DNA of 64,000 nt from Asaia bogorensis_B (GTDB lineage: Bacteria > Pseudomonadota > Alphaproteobacteria > Acetobacterales > Acetobacteraceae): the NCBI RefSeq assembly GCF_900465315.1, contig NZ_UBIX01000015.1; one strand, written 5' to 3'. The translations under genes were made by a program, and so were the position numbers. Shown here one piece after another: positions 1 to 7,304 of the stretch. Each line of letters begins with the position of its first letter. The first letter of the stretch is position 1. The notes under the pieces are model-generated. The model had not been told where the DNA came from. It was given only the letters and a program-made list of their open reading frames with translations, and made no database searches.

Positions 1-81
1 CTTGTCGCCGCCTGCGGTCTGGCAGGTCTCACGCTGGTGCAAAGGCCCCGTCACTGAGGTAACGCTCCTCCGGCGTCAGGC

Positions 82-681
82 TCAGGCTGCAGCGCTGGAA
101 GATTGCTTTGCCCGCTGCGGTCCAGCCTCGCCCTGCAGTACTCGATGCACGGTGGCGCGCCCGACATTCATGACGGACGCGATGTCCCGGATAGACAGCC
201 CCTGTGCCGCCAATGCCCTCACGTGCTGCGTCTGCGCCGATGTCAGCGCACGGGGCCGTCCGATGCGGCGCCCCGCCGCCCGTGCTGCCGCAATCCCCGC
301 CCGGGTACGTTCGCGAATGAGCTCGCGTTCGAACTCCGCAATGGCCATCAGGATGGTGAGGAACAGGCGGCCATTGGCCGTGCCCGTCTCGATGCCCAGC
401 GCGAGAATACGCACTCGGATGTCGTGCTCATCCAGCGCGGAGACGAGCTGCAGCATATCGATTGCGTCGCGCCCGAGCCTGTCAAGACGCACCACGACAA
501 GACTGTCATGAGGCTGGAGCCGGTCCAGCAGCGAGGCGAGGACGGGACGCTCTCTGGCAGGAACAGCACCTGACACGGTCTCGACGAAAATCATGTCCAG
601 CTTCTCGGCTTCGAGGGCGGGAAGCTGGGCATCGACACTCTGCGTATCGGTCGACACACGGGCATATCCAAAGCGCGCCAT
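82..681 (-). CDS. Serine recombinase (resolvase/invertase family)
   Basis: A 199-residue site-specific recombinase that cuts and rejoins DNA through a serine-DNA link. The N-terminal catalytic domain has YARVST with nucleophile Ser10, and the arginine-rich RLDRLGRD motif (Arg65, Arg68, Arg71). A long helix with the EFERELIRERT motif follows, then a C-terminal helix-turn-helix (about residues 140-177). Length and domain order match complete Tn3-type resolvases and Hin-like invertases, so it looks intact. It starts at an ATG and is divergent from a small XRE-type gene; the AT-richer gap between them may hold its recombination site and promoter. In this context it probably resolves or stabilises the mobilisable element to its right. 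Resolvase and invertase cannot be told apart from sequence alone. Confidence 0.9.
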   Translation of the reverse strand: MARFGYARVSTDTQSVDAQLPALEAEKLDMIFVETVSGAVPARERPVLASLLDRLQPHDSLVVVRLDRLGRDAIDMLQLVSALDEHDIRVRILALGIETGTANGRLFLTILMAIAEFERELIRERTRAGIAAARAAGRRIGRPRALTSAQTQHVRALAAQGLSIRDIASVMNVGRATVHRVLQGEAGPQRAKQSSSAAA

Positions 682-997
682 GACTGCGTTCTCCTTCTTG
701 AGACGACAGATAGCGGCGTTCTTACATCATAGTCAACGCTTTTGGACTCTAAATCATATTTGGACTCCCTACAGACTCATATGGACTCACAATCACACCC
801 TCATCACCCTAACCCGCGAAAAAATCCCGGCTTTTTTTCAGAAAACCGTCCGAGCGTCTTTCGAAAGCGACGCATATGAGGCAGTATCGGCATTGATATC
901 CCTGCCCTGTTTTCTGTCCCCATCGCCTGTCTCTCTTCCTCTTCTCGTCTCTTCCTCATCTCTTCCATCCCCTGCCCTTACCTCTACGGAGTCCTCC
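682..997. other. Intergenic region with repeated TGGACTC motifs
   Basis: This 316-bp gap separates the divergent resolvase and XRE-type genes and is AT-richer than its surroundings. TGGACTC occurs three times in direct orientation at 743-749, 761-767 and 782-788 (spacing 18 and 21 bp), with a degenerate AGACTC at 773-778. Such spaced repeats are typical of operators, recombinase res subsites or replication iterons. Which one applies here cannot be decided from the sequence. Confidence 0.5.
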
Positions 998-1456
998 ATG
1001 ACGCTTGTTGCTTCGCAATGCCGTGCCGCCCGCGCCATGTTGGGGCTCTCGCAGCGTGACCTGGCCAGGATGGCCGAGATGGCGCATCGCACCGTGGCCG
1101 ATTTCGAGACCAATGCCCGCACACCCCATATCCGCACGTTGCGGGCGATGCGCGAAACGCTCGAAGCCTGCGGGGCAGTGTTCATCCCAGCCGATGCGCA
1201 GTTCGGACCGGCCGAGATGGCGCATCGCACCGTGGCCGATTTCGAGACCAATGCCCGCACACCCCATATCCGCACGTTGCGGGCGATGCGCGAAACGCTC
1301 GAAGCCTGCGGGGCAGTGTTCATCCCAGCCGATGCGCAGTTCGGACCCGGTGTGAGGCTGAAGGCCGTCGAAGAGCCGAAGACTGCCGCCGAGGCCAACG
1401 CCGGTGCCGATGCCGATGCAGGTGAACCCGCGTCACAGAAGACCGAGCCAAGCTGA
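998..1456 (+). CDS. XRE-family regulator with internal 46-residue duplication
   Basis: A small DNA-binding protein of the Cro/XRE helix-turn-helix type. The N-terminus (RAMLGLSQRDLARMAEMAHR) is a typical HTH-3 start, and the tail is rich in Ala, Glu and Lys. Codons for a 46-residue block beginning AEMAHRTVADFE and ending PADAQFG are present twice in tandem, so the second half of the HTH domain is repeated. The ATG at 998 is chosen because the homologous region starts there; the longer upstream reading frame has no XRE-like content. Without the duplication it would be about 106 residues, a usual size for this family. It precedes the mobilisation genes and may regulate them. Whether the duplicated form still folds and binds is unknown. 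Confidence 0.75.
   Translation: MTLVASQCRAARAMLGLSQRDLARMAEMAHRTVADFETNARTPHIRTLRAMRETLEACGAVFIPADAQFGPAEMAHRTVADFETNARTPHIRTLRAMRETLEACGAVFIPADAQFGPGVRLKAVEEPKTAAEANAGADADAGEPASQKTEPS
1072..1347. repeat. Perfect 138-bp tandem duplication (two copies)
   Basis: Bases 1072-1209 are repeated exactly at 1210-1347. The unit is 138 bp, a multiple of three, so the XRE-type frame stays open. Flanking bases differ (T at 1071 against C at 1209; G at 1210 against C at 1348), which fixes the limits. The absence of any mismatch implies a very recent event or an assembly artefact. Confidence 0.97.
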
Positions 1457-1463
1457 AGGAAAG

Positions 1464-1483
1464 CCCTCCGGGAGACCGGAGGG
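1464..1483. terminator. Hairpin after the XRE-type gene
   Basis: CCCTCCGG at 1464-1471 and CCGGAGGG at 1476-1483 form a perfect 8-bp stem with a GAGA loop, 8 bases after the XRE-type stop codon. No T-run follows, so it may be a Rho-assisted terminator or a structural site of the mobilisation region rather than a classical intrinsic terminator. Confidence 0.4.
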
Positions 1484-1629
1484 GACAGCCCGCAAGAGAG
1501 CGGTTTCTTCTCAGACGGAAGGCAGAAAAATCCTCTCATTCTGCACGGAGTTTGTCAGAGGCTGCCTGTTCTGTCCGGCATCTGTTCCTGTCCTGTTCTA
1601 TCATGAGGACATGGGTTGGCTCCCCTGAG

Positions 1630-1674
1630 CCAGCAGTGCTTCGTGGCTACCCGTTGGGTGCACGAAGCAGCTGG
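1630..1674. other. Long imperfect hairpin, upstream copy (oriT or leader candidate)
   Basis: CCAGC (1630-1634) pairs with GCTGG (1670-1674), TGCTTCGTG (1637-1645) with CACGAAGCA (1661-1669), and ACCC (1649-1652) with GGGT (1656-1659), with a GTT loop and small bulges. About 18 pairs form. It sits just upstream of the mobC-like ribosome site, where origin-of-transfer hairpins are often found. An RNA leader acting on translation is the alternative. Confidence 0.45.
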
Positions 1675-1694
1675 CAAGGAGGCTGTCGCCCCCG

Positions 1695-1919
1695 TTGACC
1701 CCCTTGATGAAAGCGCATCCCATGTCTGCCTCGCCCCATGTTCCTGTGCCCGTGACGCATCCTGTCCTCAGCCTGTCCCGCCCTGCCCGGTCGTCTCGCC
1801 TGTCCGTCCGTGCCTCGCCTGAAGAGCTGGCCAGGGTTGGCTCCCCTGAGCCAGCAGTGCTTCGTGGCTACCCGTTGGGTGCACGAAGCAGCTGGCAAGG
1901 AGGCTGTCGCCCCCGTTGA
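1695..1919 (+). pseudogene. Truncated duplicate of the mobC-like 5' end
   Basis: The first copy of the 221-bp duplication carries its own AAGGAGG and TTG start and codes for the same first 46 residues as the full mobC-like protein (up to SPEELA). It then runs into the repeated leader in a foreign frame and stops at 1919 after 74 residues. The stop lies just past the TTG start of the full gene (1916), so translational coupling is possible. It lacks the conserved MobC domain and is best read as a by-product of the duplication. Confidence 0.7.
1851..1895. other. Long imperfect hairpin, downstream copy (oriT or leader candidate)
   Basis: This is the exact second copy, 221 bp downstream, of the hairpin at 1630-1674. 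It precedes the AAGGAGG at 1897-1903 and the start of the full mobC-like gene. Confidence 0.45.
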
Positions 1920-2434
1920 CCCCCTTGATGAAAGCGCATCCCATGTCTGCCTCGCCCCATGTTCCTGTGCCCGTGACGCATCCTGTCCTCAGCCTGTCCC
2001 GCCCTGCCCGGTCGTCTCGCCTGTCCGTCCGTGCCTCGCCTGAAGAGCTGGCCACCTGGGCCGGTACAGCGCGTCTTCTGGGGCATGAGACCACCGCCCT
2101 CTGGGTACGTTCCCTGCTGAAAGAGGCCGCCCTGACCGGTCACGACGGGCTGGCCGTGGGCGTCTCGTTGCGCAAGCTGCGGGGCGAGCTTGGGCGCATT
2201 GGCAACAACCTCAATCAGCTGGCCCATTCTGCCCATTGTGGTGATGCCGTCCGGGCGGGAAATGTTCTGGATGCGCTGGAAACGACAAAGAACCGCGTCG
2301 ATGTCCTGCTCAAATCCCTGCGGGTGACGAGGACAAAGAGGACGTCCCGACAGCGGAAGATGGTGGACCCAGAGACAGGGATAGAAGCAGGAGCATCCCA
2401 GACACCAGCGGCCTCGCCCACTACGCTGCACTAG
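1916..2434 (+). CDS. MobC-like plasmid mobilisation relaxosome protein
   Basis: A 172-residue protein read as the relaxosome accessory factor that helps the relaxase at the origin of transfer. The central stretch (about residues 65-130) contains LRKLRGELGRIGNNLNQLAH, matching the MobC family pattern in which a GxxxNNLNQLA-like helix is conserved. Pro/Ser-rich tails flank it. The TTG start is chosen because AAGGAGG lies 12 bases upstream; ATG codons at 1928 and 1943 are in frame but far from any ribosome site. It ends 27 bp before the relaxase start, as in mobC-mobA operons. Its 5' end is part of the 221-bp duplication. Confidence 0.75.
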   Translation: MTPLMKAHPMSASPHVPVPVTHPVLSLSRPARSSRLSVRASPEELATWAGTARLLGHETTALWVRSLLKEAALTGHDGLAVGVSLRKLRGELGRIGNNLNQLAHSAHCGDAVRAGNVLDALETTKNRVDVLLKSLRVTRTKRTSRQRKMVDPETGIEAGASQTPAASPTTLH

Positions 2435-2461
2435 ACCGCCTCAAACTCCGGAGGGGAACGC

Positions 2462-4414
2462 ATGATTGTGCAGGAAACCCGTATCCGGACCAGCAGCGGC
2501 CATCAGGCCGTTTCACGTCATGTGCTTCAAGGCGCAACGAATGAAGCTATACGTGTCTTGTGTGGCAGTGACTGGTGTCTTGCGGACTGGATGAAGGAAG
2601 CAAGGCGCGAGGGCATACGCTATGGCCTGCGTCACATAGCCTTCAACCCTGCCGAGCCCATGAGTGACGAGGCCCTCGCCTCTTTTGCAGCCAGGTTGTG
2701 CGATGAACTGCAGGCGGGCAGGGAACGCATGACGCTGGTCGTACATCAGAAGGATGGGAGTACCCATGGCCATCTGCTTCTGCCCGAATGGCAGGACGAC
2801 CATGTGCTGAGCTCGCGCTTCTCCTGGCAGCGTCTGGAGAAATGTGCCCGTCTCGAGGAACTGCGTCTGGGGCATCAGCTGGTGCCAGGTCGGCATGACC
2901 GGGCTATTGTCGATGCCTTGCGTCAGGAGGGAAAGACGGCAGAAGCGGAAGTGATTGAGGCACTCATACAAAGACCCGCTACCGGCAATGAGAAACTGCC
3001 AGCCCTAGCATCTCCTGACACACCACTCTCTCCAGCAGCATCAGGACCTGCTCTCCGCCCCCTTCCACGTGCAGCCTACACCTCGCAATCACGTCGTATA
3101 GCCGAGCGACAGGGGCTGGATCTTGCTGAAGCAAAGAAGGTCATCGCCTCTCTCTGGGCGCAGTCGGATAATCAGCTGCATCGTTTTCGCGCCCTGCTGA
3201 AAACAAGGGGCTGGGTTATGCGTGCTGGAGACCGGCAGGATACGCGCAAGGACGCGCATATCATCGAGACGGATGATGGTGTGCTGATCGGGTCTTTCAC
3301 GCGCCTGACGAAAACGCGCATGAAGGATTTCCGTCAGATGCTGGTGGATGAAGCCGCCCGGCCAAAGCGCGGCGATATCCGGGCAGCAGTCAAACCGCTC
3401 ATTGACCGTGCAGTCCTGAAGACGGCTGCGATGGAACGTCACGCAAAGCAGAGCGGTCTGCTTCTGCCGCCCTTCGAGGAACTGACGCGTGACCCCGAAG
3501 CGCTTGCCAGAGCGGCCACGATAACAAGGCCGTCACATCCCTCACCCAAACAGCCGAAAATCGTTTCGCTGGATCGTATCGATGAACTGCCACCGCACTT
3601 TGCTCACTACATCCGGCAGTGGAAACGTGAAGCCAGAGCGTGCCGCACGGTACTGAATGCAAGACCGCCTCTGGAGTATGGTCCCAAGCGCTCTGTTGAT
3701 GAACAAATTACAGCGCTGTTTGCGCGAATAGAAAACACGCGCAGGCAGCTATGGCAGACCGGAAAACAGCTGCAGGAAACACGGCGGGAGCGTGACGCCC
3801 TGCGTGAGAGGGTATTCGTCCTCTCGAAGAAGAAACGCCTCTCCCATCTCGACGAGGAAATCGAACGGCTTTCGAAAATGCTGGCCGAGATCCTGCGCTA
3901 TCTTCTGGAGACCATTTTCTGGCATCTGGGCCTGCGCTCTACGCCGCCGGAACCGCTTTGCCTGCCTGTTCCGACAGAACGCGAGGAAGCCAATGCGCGG
4001 CTACGGAGAGAGAACCATGAGCTGCTTCAGCAGATCGCCAGACGGTACACATGCAGGGAATGGCTTGTCACGCTCTGCCGCGAGGCCGACAGGCGCAGGC
4101 AGGAGGAGATCACCGCATGGAAAGCACGCCATGTTGCACAGTGCGATAGGGCTAGGAGAGATCTGGACCTACTGAAGGCAATCTGGACGCCGCCAGGAAA
4201 ACTGCCTCCTGAGACACAGGCAGAGATCATGAAATGCAAGCTGACCGGCAATCTTGAAAAAGCCAAACATGTGACGCGGGTTGCTTTGAGGAAGTTGGAC
4301 GAGGCTGAGGCAGAACGACTGGCAAATGAGATGAAGAGTGAAAAAGCTGCACCCTCCACCGAGCCACCGGCTCCATATCCTGTGAAAGGATCTCCCGCCT
4401 TAGAGGCCCGCTGA
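2462..4414 (+). CDS. Relaxase / mobilisation nuclease (MobA/VirD2-like)
   Basis: A 650-residue relaxase expected to nick DNA at the origin of transfer and lead the single strand into a recipient. The N-terminal domain (about residues 1-160) carries the metal-binding histidine motif, with His95, Asp98, His102 and His104 in VVHQKDGSTHGHLLLPEW, matching relaxase motif III. A candidate catalytic tyrosine is Tyr54 in GIRYGL, but this is uncertain. The C-terminal two thirds are charged and helical with coiled-coil character (residues 400-600) and resemble DNA-binding or primase-linker regions of long MobA proteins. It follows the mobC-like gene. No type IV secretion or coupling genes are visible, so the element would be mobilisable rather than self-transmissible. 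Confidence 0.85.
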   Translation: MIVQETRIRTSSGHQAVSRHVLQGATNEAIRVLCGSDWCLADWMKEARREGIRYGLRHIAFNPAEPMSDEALASFAARLCDELQAGRERMTLVVHQKDGSTHGHLLLPEWQDDHVLSSRFSWQRLEKCARLEELRLGHQLVPGRHDRAIVDALRQEGKTAEAEVIEALIQRPATGNEKLPALASPDTPLSPAASGPALRPLPRAAYTSQSRRIAERQGLDLAEAKKVIASLWAQSDNQLHRFRALLKTRGWVMRAGDRQDTRKDAHIIETDDGVLIGSFTRLTKTRMKDFRQMLVDEAARPKRGDIRAAVKPLIDRAVLKTAAMERHAKQSGLLLPPFEELTRDPEALARAATITRPSHPSPKQPKIVSLDRIDELPPHFAHYIRQWKREARACRTVLNARPPLEYGPKRSVDEQITALFARIENTRRQLWQTGKQLQETRRERDALRERVFVLSKKKRLSHLDEEIERLSKMLAEILRYLLETIFWHLGLRSTPPEPLCLPVPTEREEANARLRRENHELLQQIARRYTCREWLVTLCREADRRRQEEITAWKARHVAQCDRARRDLDLLKAIWTPPGKLPPETQAEIMKCKLTGNLEKAKHVTRVALRKLDEAEAERLANEMKSEKAAPSTEPPAPYPVKGSPALEAR

Positions 4415-4778
4415 CCAAGCTCATGCTGGCCATTGAGGCGATTATAACAACGAATAAGGCCAGTATCTGCTGATGTAGGAAAGTGCGTTAGCTATTCCCA
4501 TACTCAGAGACCGCACGGCATCCCGAGGTGATAAACGGTGTCATGACACAAACTGTATCCGCAAAGATTCTATGTTCGACGGACCCAGGCATGCGCGACA
4601 CATCGCAACCCGCAGGGAGAGGCCTATATTGTTTGTCGAATGTGTCTTCCATTTCGCCAGCGCAGAGTTGTGCAACTGATCTTTGACCAAAACGCGCTAT
4701 GCACTAAACACAACCGAAACGAACCACTTTCGAATCAAGAAAAGGCGACAATTCGTCAACCCAACCGCCCAAAGCCAC
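4415..4778. other. Intergenic region between relaxase and fic
   Basis: A 364-bp gap between the relaxase stop and the convergent fic stop. No convincing gene, hairpin or repeat was seen. It becomes AT-richer toward the fic end and may mark the right boundary of the mobilisation module. Confidence 0.4.
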
Positions 4779-5900
4779 TCAGCTCGTTCGAACATAGTGA
4801 TCAAGCTTGAGAGAATAACGGGCATAGCGGTTCTCTCCAGTCCTGATGAACGCCCCAAGCGCAACCAGCTCCGACAGATCACGCGTGGCTGTGGCGGAGG
4901 CTGCTCCTGTGATCGCGCGGTAGTTCTGGGCACTCAAACCACCCTGAAATCCGTCTATCCCTTCAGCCAGCATCCGGAGTACGGCTTTCTCCTGGCGAGG
5001 GTTGAGCTGTCCCTTCAGACCATCAAGGAACCGCGCTTTTTCCACGACGAAACCGATCGTGGCAATTGTCCGGGATTGTGCCTCGAGAACGATGCTTGCA
5101 AACCACGCCATCCAGCTCTCGATGTGATTGGATGTACTCGCCCGGTGCAGCTCATCATAATACGCTTTTTTATGAGTATTGATGGTTGCGGCCAGCCCCG
5201 TCACTACCGGGGTTTCGAGACTTTGCGCCAAAGCTTTTTCAGCGAGAGCCCGACCGAGGCGACCATTCCCATCTTCAAACGGATGAATGGTTTCGAACCA
5301 GAGATGAGCGATCCCGGCCCGCTCTATCGCAGGCAACGGGTCTGCACCACCCGGCGCTGTCTCGTTATACCAGTCGATAAATCGGGCCATCTCCGTAGGC
5401 ACGCGCTCGGAAGGTGGCGCTTCAAAATGGATATGCGGCGCATGCACGGGACCAGAGATAATCTGCATCGCCTCTCTATGTGTCCGATAACCACCAATAA
5501 TCTCCAGATCACGACGGCCGTTCATCACCATGGCATGCCAGGCGAACAGGCCCTGATCCGTCAGAGGCGTCGAACAGTTTCTATAGAGATCGGTCATCAA
5601 TTCCGCAGCGCCTGCTTCAGCAGGGCTGGAACGACGCCTGTCTGCGGCGAAGCCTAATTGTCGAGCTATCGATGATTGCACACTTGCGCGATCAAGCACT
5701 TCGCCCTCGATAGCCGAGCTCTGCACCATCTCTTGTGACAGTAGTTGCACGACAAGATGCTGAGTGGCCGCGTTATCCAGATGTTGCATGGACCCGACGA
5801 CGACGCCCGAACCTTTTAAAATCCTCTTCTCAGCCTCTTCCAAACCAGCCCTATCGAATTGGAAATTTGTCCAGTCTTGAAGCTGCCAGTTCCAACGCAT
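4779..5900 (-). CDS. Fic-family protein with N-terminal DUF4172-like domain
   Basis: A 373-residue Fic enzyme predicted to transfer AMP (or a related nucleotide) to hydroxyls on target proteins. The catalytic loop HPFEDGNGRLGR at residues 206-217 is complete (His206, Asp210, Asn212, Arg214, Arg217). SSAIEG at residues 61-66 fits the inhibitory [S/T]xxxE[G/N] helix, so it is a class II, self-inhibited Fic protein. The N-terminal WNWQLQDWTNFQFD resembles DUF4172, and a winged-helix-like C-terminal segment (about 300-370) follows. The ATG at 5900 is chosen because DUF4172 begins directly after it; the extra upstream frame has no similarity. No separate antitoxin gene adjoins it, as expected for built-in inhibition. 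Targets are unknown. Confidence 0.87.
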   Translation of the reverse strand: MRWNWQLQDWTNFQFDRAGLEEAEKRILKGSGVVVGSMQHLDNAATQHLVVQLLSQEMVQSSAIEGEVLDRASVQSSIARQLGFAADRRRSSPAEAGAAELMTDLYRNCSTPLTDQGLFAWHAMVMNGRRDLEIIGGYRTHREAMQIISGPVHAPHIHFEAPPSERVPTEMARFIDWYNETAPGGADPLPAIERAGIAHLWFETIHPFEDGNGRLGRALAEKALAQSLETPVVTGLAATINTHKKAYYDELHRASTSNHIESWMAWFASIVLEAQSRTIATIGFVVEKARFLDGLKGQLNPRQEKAVLRMLAEGIDGFQGGLSAQNYRAITGAASATATRDLSELVALGAFIRTGENRYARYSLKLDHYVRTS

Positions 5901-6296
5901 GATCGATATCTCCACCACTAATCGATCACCATAAGCATATTTTATGATCGATAAAAGCGCTATCAATCGCTCATTCTCCCCGACAGCACCTGTCGAACTC
6001 TGACAACGCCTCACCCGATCATGACGAATAAATCACAAGCCACGAGCGCCTCCACAATCAGCTCTTGCCTTCCCGGATTGTATGTCCAAGAATGCGAAGA
6101 GAAAGAAACAGGAAGAAGCGCGTAGACAGCGAGATACCTTAAATCATTGGAAATAGTGATGCAGACTACCTAGAGTATTGAGGTTCGAGTCCCATAGTCG
6201 GCACTACATAATGCATTGAAATGATTGTGTTTTTCAGGTTTCCGCAACCAGAACCCGGTATTTTGCACCATCCAGGTGCCCCAACATGGCCTTGCG
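5901..6296. other. Intergenic region upstream of fic, with attachment-like site
   Basis: This 396-bp AT-rich gap holds the upstream region of fic and, at 6182-6206, a stretch like the 3' end of a tRNA gene. No complete gene or full tRNA cloverleaf was found. Confidence 0.4.
6182..6206 (+). mobile_element. tRNA 3'-end-like fragment (putative att core)
   Basis: The sequence starting GGTTCGAGTCCCATAGTCGG reads like T-loop (TTCGAGTC), 3' T-stem and 3' acceptor strand of a tRNA, ending in ACTA, close to ACCA. The 5' side of the T-stem does not pair beyond two bases and no D or anticodon arm precedes it, so this is only a 3' fragment. Integrases often recombine at tRNA 3' ends and lie directly beside the site. 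An integrase N-terminal fragment begins 91 bp downstream, supporting an attachment-site remnant. Confidence 0.45.
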
Positions 6297-6504
6297 ATGC
6301 TGGTTCGACGCCCTGCCGGATATGCTTTCAGACTTGTCATTCCGACACATCTGCGTGAACAGATGAGACGACGTGAGCTTTGGGTCACGCTCGACGCGAA
6401 CGACAAATCGCTTGCGAAAAGCCGGGTCTGTTCAATCTTTCTGGCCACGGACAGGCTGTTTTCAGGGGTGCATCGCGTAACGCAGGGGCTCTTTCAGGAC
6501 ATCA
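6297..6504 (+). pseudogene. Integrase N-terminal fragment (DUF6538-like)
   Basis: From the ATG at 6297 the product begins MLVRRPAGYAFRLVIPTHLR and continues with RRRELWVTLDANDKSLAKSR. This matches the N-terminal DUF6538-type arm-binding region of tyrosine integrases of alphaproteobacterial islands. After about 65 residues the similarity stops, and a resolvase-type HTH in another frame follows at 6515. The SAM-like core and catalytic Arg/His/Tyr domain (about 300 residues) are missing. It is a dead remnant beside a putative attachment core. Confidence 0.65.
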
Positions 6505-6514
6505 ATGATTCACT

Positions 6515-6700
6515 ATGGGCAGGAAACCCAAGCTCAGCAGACAAGTCCAGCGAGCTATCCGCAGGCGCCACGACAAAGAGGCCAATACCGCTGCGGCCAA
6601 AGAATATGGCGTTGGATTGCGAACCATCCAGAGAATGATGCACGAAGCCAAAGCGTTAAAAGGCGTTTGGTATTGGCTGGCGTCACATCAAGCTGTCTAG
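6515..6700 (+). pseudogene. Orphan resolvase-type helix-turn-helix fragment
   Basis: A 61-codon frame beginning MGRKPKLSRQVQRAIRRRHD and containing AAKEYGVGLRTIQRMM. This is the pattern of the C-terminal DNA-binding domain of Hin/Tn3-type resolvases. The catalytic domain is absent. It directly follows the integrase fragment in a different frame, implying a junction of two different mobile elements. It has an ATG, so a tiny HTH protein is possible, but a remnant is more likely. It is not a copy of the HTH in the resolvase at 82-681. Confidence 0.55.
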
Positions 6701-6719
6701 TCCGGCGATGCCAATACGC

Positions 6720-7073
6720 TCACTCCAGATCGTTAGACCTGATGTAGCGATCTATCCTAGCCATCGTCTCCTCGAACACACAGGACTCATAATCTATAAA
6801 TCTCTTGTAGGGCTTGTATAAGCCCAAGCCCATATCTCCATGGAGTATACAATTTCCTATTATATCCAGCTCTTCCCGACTGAATGGGTTGACATACTCT
6901 TTCTTGCCGAACTCGATGCGTGAATATACTTTTTTTGCCATGTCCAATATTGCGTTGGCTTCGTAACGCCCGATAGTTTCCATTTCTATAGCGTCAAAAA
7001 ATTCAAAGACAGTTGCTATCAGAAAGCTTCGTAACGAAGCCATCTCATCGTGAGAGAGTATCAAAGTCTCCAT
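6720..7073 (-). CDS. Hypothetical protein, AT-rich orphan
   Basis: An unrecognised 117-residue acidic protein starting METLILSHDEMASLRSF. It has no signal peptide, membrane segment or cysteine-rich motif. Its base composition is clearly AT-richer than the flanking flagellar genes, and codons such as ATA and TTT are common, which suggests recent transfer. It lies between two integrase fragments. The size, acidity and helical content are like immunity or antitoxin proteins, but no partner toxin is next to it, so this is only a possibility. Confidence 0.5.
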   Translation of the reverse strand: METLILSHDEMASLRSFLIATVFEFFDAIEMETIGRYEANAILDMAKKVYSRIEFGKKEYVNPFSREELDIIGNCILHGDMGLGLYKPYKRFIDYESCVFEETMARIDRYIRSNDLE

Positions 7074-7304
7074 TGCGTGTGTCCTTATCCTCGCGGTTCC
7101 AAGTATAGTTTCTACAGTTTATCGCACCATAGAAGGCTTCGGTGCCCCGCATCGCCTATAAGGGGCCGTCATAGTGCGCTTCGAACCTGTGTTGTTTCAG
7201 CCTCCGTAGCGCGCGCCACATTATATATTGAAACTAATAGGTTTTTGGCTTTCTAGTCGTCGAACCTGGATTCCCCGAAAATTTCGCCCTAATGGGAAAG
7301 TCTG

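Larger units (their letters stand above)
1613..2054. repeat. Perfect 221-bp tandem duplication (two copies)
   Basis: Bases 1613-1833 are repeated without mismatch at 1834-2054. The unit is not a multiple of three. It contains a strong hairpin, an AAGGAGG ribosome-binding sequence, a TTG start and the first 46 codons of the mobC-like gene. The upstream copy therefore gives a truncated reading frame and the downstream copy leads the full gene. Confidence 0.97.

Noticed and set aside
593..1456. Long forward frame starting at 593 as the XRE-type gene
   Set aside because: The first 135 codons have no XRE-like content and overlap the resolvase gene and the AT-rich intergenic repeats. The conserved part starts at the ATG at 998.
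838..1539. 233-residue minus-strand frame opposite the XRE-type gene
   Set aside because: It is open only because of the duplicated, GC-rich coding sequence on the other strand; the repeated residues are antisense copies of the XRE-type repeat.
1868..2431. 187-residue minus-strand frame opposite the mobC-like gene
   Set aside because: Low-complexity antisense product of a GC-rich gene; the plus-strand frame has a ribosome site, a start and MobC similarity.
4683..5657. 324-residue plus-strand frame opposite fic
   Set aside because: The minus strand carries an intact Fic protein with its catalytic motif; the antisense frame has no recognisable domain.
6150..6210. Complete tRNA gene
   Set aside because: Only the T-loop and 3' acceptor part can be seen; the 5' T-stem does not pair and no D or anticodon arm is present.
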